DNA of 64,000 nt from Bolinopsis microptera (lineage: Eukaryota; Ctenophora; Tentaculata; Lobata; Bolinopsidae), in contig NC_087072.1 of NCBI RefSeq assembly GCF_026151205.1, positions 3,923,375 through 3,987,374 on the forward strand, read 5' to 3'. Position numbers and translations under genes: made by a program. Positions within the stretch are counted from its first letter, which is position 1; the number at the start of each line of letters is the position of its first letter. Below, piece by piece: positions 57,210 to 64,000 of the stretch. The notes below the pieces were generated by a model, which was not told the origin of the DNA, made no database searches, and saw only the letters and a list, made by a program, of their open reading frames with translations.

Positions 57210-57730
57210 GAATTATGGGGGAACGAAAATATGGGGATTTTTTTCAGAAATCCCCAAATTTCGTACCCCAAATTAAATTGTCGCATTTTCACGCTAAATT
57301 ATTTCAGAGAAATCAAAATCAGTTTTTGATGGAATTTTTAAAAATCGTGAAAAACTAAATTAATTAAAAATCATTCTCTTCGTTTAAATCGTCTTCAACG
57401 TCGTCTCTTTCACCTTGAGTCTGCTCACCGGTGTAGTCCCAGGTGTATGGCTCCCTCAACAGGAGTTTGAGCTTGTCAATTAAGTAAAAAACCAGTTATA
57501 CTTTCTATTCAGTAATTTTTATACTAAGTAACTTTCTATTTACCTGAGAAATGCGTATCCTTGTCTCACAAAACACGTAAAACAACTTATTTGACAAATT
57601 CACCTCAAATTCACCCTATTTAAGCCAATCACATAAAAATTTAATTTGTGGGATTTTGAAATGGCGGCCACAATTTTGGTAGTACGAAAATATGGGGATT
57701 TTTCCCAAAAATCCCCAAATTTCGTTCCAT
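57210..57730 (-). mobile_element. Foldback TIR element with a transposase-like C-terminal tail
   Basis: Two near-identical hairpins flank ~410 bp: at 57222-57266 and 57681-57727, each made of ACGAAAATATGGGGATTTTT and its partner AAATCCCCAAATTTCGT. Between them the minus strand (57486-57367) reads open and coding-like to a stop: LIDKLKLLLREPYTWDYTGE then an acidic tail ending DDLNEENDF. It looks like the 3' end of a transposase gene left in a deletion derivative. The host position is just 3' of the Shisa-like stop codon. The transposase family is not identified. Confidence 0.5.
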
Positions 57731-60128
57731 ATAAATATGTCTCGTAAAGTATTCTATTTATATTTGATTTTTGTTGAAACTTCGTATTTTGTTTGCTGTA
57801 CTTGGGGTACAATGTTTGGGTATATTAGTCTGACACGTGATCAATTAAGTCTATAGTACAGTTCTATTACATCAGATACCAATAATTTATGACTGTAGAG
57901 CTTACTGAGGAGCAATATTTTGGAAAACGTTTTTCTGAGAGGAATTAAATACAACCGTATTCTGTTTACGAGGGATTAGTATTATAGTCTGAGCCTGCTT
58001 TTAAAGAAGACAATAGGCACAAGCATTGTGTATTATTATTGATAAAGCTGCATTGTTTACCAAGCTAATATAAAGTTAATCTAAGTGTGCTGAACCTGCT
58101 GTTACATGTGCTATTTAAATAATATTTTGCAGGGTAACAGGCAGTAAGTACGGTTTAACGAGAACAATTATTTAATTAATCTCAGACTCTAACAAAGAGT
58201 CGAGAGTGAACTGCGAGAGAATGATAAATTTGAATTTAATTATAATTTTAGTTTTCTATGGTCGCAGAGACTATTTTATTACTTTTATATGTGCAATTCT
58301 ATGTTAATATATTTGAATAGTCTGATTTTACTATGGACATTGGACAAGATATTTCAATAAATTCTGAGACCCTCCAATTCATGTAAAATTAACATGACGA
58401 GTGATAGTCTAAGGTTGCAAACTCCGAATCATGACGATAACGTACCAACTACCAACCAGATGAATATGTTCGAAAAAGATATTTGATAAACTCCACCAAG
58501 ACTGCTGAAAGCTTCTGTTATTTAAAGTTCATATTGTGTTCTAATCCTATAAACTTGTATATATGTTACAACACAATTTTATATTTTCATTGTTCAAGTT
58601 TGATAAGTTTTACTGCTACACAAACAATTTCTGGGGAAATGAAACTCCGATATGTATTTGCCATAACATAATTAATTTAACATGTCAAGCCTCTTATAAT
58701 TTTGCTGGTCGATGCATTTAAACTTTTAAATAATCATGCAAAATATTTCGAACAAATCCAAGCTTTCAAAAATATAGGTTATAGATCAATAAATCTTAAT
58801 TCGATTATAAAAATGTAAAACCCATTCACCAGGGGGTAAAATTATTAAACGCCGTTTAAGGCTTTATCTTAATGAACAATTTTCGGAACGAAAAATATCA
58901 TTTCACATAGCCGAGGATGGCGATTACTGATTATTACTTATCAAGTTCACAATCGAACTAGACACATCTCATCATCGAAGCCCCCTGTGAATTTACATAA
59001 GATTGGTCCTACAAAAGTATAAACACAATATTACAGTGAGGAACATGTAATGTCACCAATGTTGGACGGATATTGAACAAGAATCTACCAATGTTTATAA
59101 ACTAAATATCACTTAACATTGAAACATTCACAAATTTCAGTCAAAAATAATATGTATTGTGTTTTGTATGAATCTTGAATAAAGTTGAACCTTACATGTT
59201 CGACACAGTAACCTTCAAGTTTTCACCAGGATGGTTCCTTAGTGATTATTTTGCTTAAAACACAAGGGGCTGTTTAACTTTCTGTAAAAATATCATTATA
59301 AACGAATAATTTAAATCAAATTTAACCTTTTAAAGTCCTTGCAAGGAAATGCATTGACGTTATAAAGGAGAGTTCACACCATTAATACGGTCATCTTCCG
59401 AAAATATCAGATTTGATGGCACAGTGCCAAGATGACAAGATAGGTGATTTCGGTAGACCAGGGTTCAATCGAAGCGAAATTTATATTTTTTCAAAAGTCC
59501 CTAAACTTCGGGGAACTCATTGAACATATTTGGGACACCTTTTGGCCTCAGTCTATTATTTAATACATAGCCCTTGTTTATAAATTGTAGTAGCGTGAGC
59601 TTTCGAAACCTAAAGATGATTGGTTAATGTGTGAAGTCCCCCTTGAGCAATACATAAAATGCAGTATAATCTGGTTCTTCTGGAAAATATAAATTTTAAG
59701 AGCAGCACTGCATACAATGCGAGAAGTATTATATCCGGAATATCATACTCCACAATAACACAATTAAGATTATCAGTATCACAATTATAAAGGAGCAGTA
59801 ATAAAGCTTTACTCTTCCAAATTATCATAAAAACAAAAAGCTGCTGATGTCGTGGCAGTGTCAAACTATTTGTATGAAAAGGTAAATTGTCCAACACTTC
59901 ACAGCTACAATAAATCTGAAATACTCTATAGAGTATATCTTAGTTAGGCGTTTGATAGACATTTAGAAATACTGCCAGATGGGGTCCGCAATGATTAAGA
60001 AATGATTCATTCATAAAATTCGTTTACTTCCAATCAAGTTAATTTCCAGTCAAAACGAAATCGTTCCTTGTCTTTAAATAGAAATTCTCCCAATCTTCTT
60101 CGTCTGAATTCTGAATTACCAAATTATC
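57731..60128. other. Intergenic, no gene recognised
   Basis: AT-rich DNA between convergent genes. No RNA genes or clear repeats. Short frames are not supported. Confidence 0.6.
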
Positions 60129-60964
60129 TCAAGGGCCAGCCGTCATGTGAATCATCTTGGTTCTGAGGTTGACCATCTTTCTATTCTCCAGTTTGGTAAG
60201 TTCGTAAAGCTGTTCCTTAGTAACTCCATCCGGAGCTGCTTCGAATGTTAAGTTGTATCCGTCACACATGCTCTCAAATATATACCTGTAAGTGTTTTTT
60301 ATCAGCCAAATTAAATTGTATTGAATTATTATATCATTATTACTATTAGATTGGTCGTTTAATGGTGAAGTCGAAGAATGCAATCTGTGAGGAACTCTAT
60401 TTCTACAGAAAGTTAATAAGAATGAAAATAATTAAGTGGACTGTACCTCGAACGATCAACATGGAATTTGTTAGTCACCACAGCAACGTTTTTTACTCCA
60501 TATGCATCCAGGATAGGTTTCGACATAACGGCGTTCTCCAAGGTAGATCTGGATAACTCTTCCACAACTATATTCTCCTCCGGCACTCCCTTATTTATCA
60601 GAGACTTCCTGAGGGCCCTAGCTTGAGCCTCTGAGCTTCCTGGGTGGATGATATGTTTAAAGGGGGTAATGTTTGTGATAATTTCCAATAACAAGTGATA
60701 ACCTGGCTTACCAAAAGTGACCCACAGCTTTTAAAAATGTGCTGGTACGGGATCACTATCAGGTGACCTTGTTCACATGAGCTGACCTGCAATGTGATAT
60801 CCAGTACAAAGAACCAGTGGGTTGTGCTGCTTGTTAGCTTCGTAGAGCTGGAAACTTGCAGCCACCCTCTGTTCAAACATTCTGCTGGCTGTTCCTGAAG
60901 TGGTGGGAAGAGTTATATCTGCTGACCGGCGTGTGCAGGATGTTGAATATTTAGTAGCTGGCAT
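60129..60964 (-). CDS. DUF218 (YdcF/ElyC-like) domain protein, complete three-exon gene
   Basis: Exons complement 60787-60964, 60447-60639 and 60129-60285, all GT..AG with matching phases (1, 2), giving 175 residues. An in-frame TGA lies just upstream of the ATG. DUF218 landmarks: PLVLCTGYHIAGSSEAQARA (strand then S-E-A), INKGVPEENIVVEELSRSTL, then ENA (E..S..T.ENA core) and VAVVTNKFHVDRSR (VT..FH..R). The usual N-terminal DaIVVLG strand is poorly conserved (ADITLPTTSGTA). Bacterial members act near the envelope and the fold is Rossmann-like; the animal substrate is unknown. No signal peptide or membrane helix, so it is probably soluble. Host codon style and introns argue against recent bacterial origin. 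Confidence 0.85.
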
Positions 60965-63900
60965 GGCTTGGTATCAGTAGTTAGGATGTGCTAAACGGCG
61001 TGGTTAGCACTTTGCCAACCCTACACTACTTTCGTAACTAATACTATAACATACAGTATGTTATTGAAACGTGCCTGACTCGGCTCATCTGTCTGGTGAA
61101 CCAGAAAACGGTAAAACATCTGGCAGACTGCCAAAACCCACCTTTAATTACTGAAGGACAGCCTAGAACCACGATCCCCATCAAGCGCTTTGCCATTCTG
61201 CAATCTGTTAACAGGAGGAGAATAATACGTTACAACGAATATAGAATGTAAAATACAAGAACTGATCGAACAGCATCTCTTATAAAATTACAAACACGAA
61301 TTGTAACGATTGTGTATCAAATAGGATTCGAGTTCTATGTATAGATTTCTTAAAAATATGACAAAAACGTGCGCAAGTGTTGAAATATGTAAAATACTCC
61401 AGAACATAATTTACAAGGAACCCCTCATTCGCAACAAAATCAAAACTAAAATCGATTAGAACTGGAAAATTATTCAGAGGAAAAGGAGCAGAGTATGCAT
61501 AATCATATGAAACTGAAAGGGGGCGAAGATCATAATAATCAAATCCGTTGTGACTGATACGAAACTTAGCACGGATAACTGTCCACTAGAAACTGGCATG
61601 ACTAACGCAATAACCGGTAAGCTGGCAATATGAACAGTTCTGTGGAGTCAAGCCAAAACTACAAAGATGCAAGTTTAATAGGCTATAGCGGGTTTAACTG
61701 AGGATACTCGTTAAATATTTGTTCAAATATTCCAAGACCGTCGACGAGTCCAGCTCTACAATAGCGGGTAATCTCGGGTTTAATCGGGCAAAAGCGAGAT
61801 AAATGTAATTTCATCTGAAACTAGCTCAACCAGTTTTACTGTTTTAGATAGCGAAGAACAGATTGGTAAGGGTAATTCAAATACTGATCCTAACTATTCG
61901 GTATGTTCAGACTTAAGATCCTAACTTCCTAGTTTAGATTCAATTTTCAGGAATTAGGAGATGTGTTCACTGAAAATGTTCTCCAGAATCAAATCACGAC
62001 GATGCCTTCCAATAAAATAACAGTGATTCTCTAGAACTCATACCTAATTTGATTTTCAATATGGTGGACACATCCTGCCTATCAATGTATCTGTATGTAT
62101 GTAATATGTATGAATGTATCTGTATGTATCTGAATGTATTTGTATTATGCATGTTTCCAAGATCCTGAAACAGTCTTGCGATAAATCAATAACAGTTTCT
62201 GGGAAACCTTTGCAAGGAGCTCGATGCTAGGATTGGAAATGGGCAATGGTGCAGCAGTGGTACAGCAGTGGTGCAGCAGTGGTTCGGCAGTGGTGCAATA
62301 ACTAATAATGAATAAGTTACTTTATCAGGATAGCACGTCACCCATCAGCACGACATCTAGAAATCAGGATTGAAGTTGAGGACTGGAAACTGGTAATCGA
62401 AACATAATGTTTGTTTGTTTGACCGCCCACGTGCAAATTAGGTAAAAAGCAAAAGGCTGCATAGTAACGGTGTTGTTATGCGCACGTGCAGTGAGTGCAC
62501 GGGCAATGATTGTTTGAACGCCATTCTGATCGGTTTTGTGGTAATTTCGTTGTGTTTAAAGTGTTTTACATATAGTACTATAAAAGAAACCCTTCAGACT
62601 TCAGAGTTATTTTTATTAATCAAAGATGTAATCGTACATCTGGGATGACCACTAACGCGTAGGAAGATGTGGTTTAAACAACACTGATGACAATAATAAC
62701 AGTAGCACGATTCAAACAGTCTAACACTATAATTAAATACTAACAGTAACGGATAAAAAATCCCTACTGAAATCTGAAAATGTGTTTGTCAAAGAGCTGC
62801 AGTCAATATTGTTGACGTGTAGCCAAACATCACAGAAGAGTGATGAAACGTGGTCGAGACAGGACTGAGTGACAAGCATACTGCAAATTCTGCACGCTGG
62901 GTCAAATATTTAGCAAACATTGAGCACAGTGAACCGTGAAATTTGTTGTTCTTTGATCAATATTCCTTTGTTTGTCTATGGTTAAATACCACGAACGAAT
63001 GTCTGGGAACTAGTGTCCGGACTTGGGTTTAGACCTTGGCACTTGGAAACTATATTTATAGTGATACTTTAGAAGTGGAAACATTTTGAAACTAAAACAT
63101 TAATCAAGACTAAATAGAGTTAAAAACATGAACTGTAAACTCAAGCAGGAGTACCTATATGTGAAAAGTTTAACATCCACACGATGAAAAATAGAAACAT
63201 GTGGGACCCATATTGTGACCCACATTGTGAGTTGTCTTATCACGGAGGAAAGAGGAAAGAAGTAGAAGACAGTATCGTGTAACAAATTGCATTGTCACTG
63301 CAATTAAGCCGATAATATGATTAGTACCACCAGGACTGTTCATTGTTCATACTACATTACACAGACTGAAATATACCACACAACCTGAAATACCGGCTGA
63401 AGTGCTACGTGACAGTACCACGTGACAGTACCACGCTTGTATACTGAGCTCTCGCAGGCGGAAATGATCAGGAAATGCTGATATATTCGATCTATACAAC
63501 AAGTCACTATATTACACAGTATACAACTTACTTATTAAAAATTACCCACCGTTTGAAAAAGGTAAAAATGAGCGCATAACCACGGGGGTTTACTATTTGT
63601 GATTATGGAGGAGAATAAAAACATAAAAGAGGAAGAGTAACTGTGGTAGTGCAACTTCTGAAACACGCCGTGGTGCAGAACTATAGAAGGGTGGCGGTAT
63701 CTTCATGATATTGTGAATTAGTGGCCGTTATCTCATGGTTCAGGTTCGCAGAAAAAGTAATTATGAGAAATGTTATTCCCTTATCTTTCAATAGATTATC
63801 GGTGCACATGACTGAAACCCTTGTTAAAATCAGCAGTGGTTAATGGTTGTGTTACCGTAAACTTAGAAAAAATCACGTACTTTCTTCACGCTATGAAAAC

Positions 63901-64000
63901 CACATACATCAATATTCAATATTTTCTACTGCGAAATTGTTTCGACACGAAAATATTCGTCCGAGCTCGGACATTGACGAAAATAGACGCACTGAAAATT
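60965..64000. other. About 3 kb with no recognised gene
   Basis: The first part should contain the DUF218 promoter. Small tandem repeats: TGTATCTGTATG-type at about 62080-62150, GTGCAGCAGTGG (12 bp, ~4 copies) at 62246-62297, and ACGTGACAGTACC (13 bp, 2-3 copies with E-box-like CACGTG) at 63408-63434. Nothing coding is supported. Confidence 0.6.

Noticed and set aside
60598-60876. 92-codon minus-strand frame between DUF218 exons
   Set aside because: Wrong frame across a real intron; the GT/AG junctions at 60787 and 60639 give the conserved protein.

Overview
The window is eukaryotic and animal-like. Its genes are split into exons with GT/AG junctions whose phases match. The protein families (selenocysteine lyase, LDL-receptor class A modules fused to a rhodopsin-type seven-helix receptor, an SRCR-like secreted protein, a Shisa-like membrane protein) are typical of Metazoa. 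The DNA is AT-rich by eye, introns run to several kb, and interspersed repeats are dense: five LINE-type reverse transcriptases, a Penelope-like element, tRNA-derived SINEs, several terminal-inverted-repeat (TIR) families, minisatellites and TTAGGG-like tracts. This suggests a non-vertebrate, probably marine, animal. I cannot name the phylum from sequence alone.

Layout. 1-11.2 kb: selenocysteine lyase on the minus strand, six exons visible and the C-terminal exons beyond the left edge. Its introns hold a CGG-ended element, a TIR element with two 10-bp tandem arrays, and a damaged Penelope-like element. 11.2-16.1 kb: a repeat zone with a 46-bp perfect palindrome, a LINE fragment joined to a SINE head, two copies of a 350-bp TIR element carrying telomere-like repeats, and a 120-bp TTAGGG-rich tract. 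16.2-20.1 kb: a large minus-strand LDLa/7TM receptor with a separate signal-peptide exon. 20.5-23.4 kb: an EN+RT LINE. 23.6-25.3 kb: repeats plus diverged 5' and 3' pieces of receptor paralogues, showing that the receptor once belonged to a head-to-tail tandem array. 25.5-30.4 kb: nested repeats and about 2 kb without a recognisable gene. 30.5-42 kb: a retrotransposon cluster: one LINE with an uninterrupted 972-codon ORF, a 299-bp hAT-like element with target duplications, a LINE fragment lying in an apparently perfect 1,761-bp tandem duplication, and a LINE frameshifted by a 25-bp insertion. 42-45.4 kb: tRNA-like fragments, two long poly(G) tracts and a decayed RT. 45.5-57.1 kb: a plus-strand Shisa-like gene (signal peptide, CC-rich ectodomain, one transmembrane helix, PPxY tail), with a single-exon secreted SRCR-like gene nested in an intron. 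57.2-57.7 kb: a foldback element retaining what looks like a transposase tail. 60.1-61.0 kb: a complete three-exon DUF218 gene on the minus strand. 61-64 kb: no gene recognised.

The cellular genes share no obvious pathway. Selenocysteine lyase recycles selenium, the receptor and the Shisa-like protein act at membranes, the SRCR-like protein is probably secreted, and the DUF218 protein is an enzyme-like fold of unknown substrate. The main story is how mobile DNA and tandem duplication have reshaped the introns and flanks of these genes.
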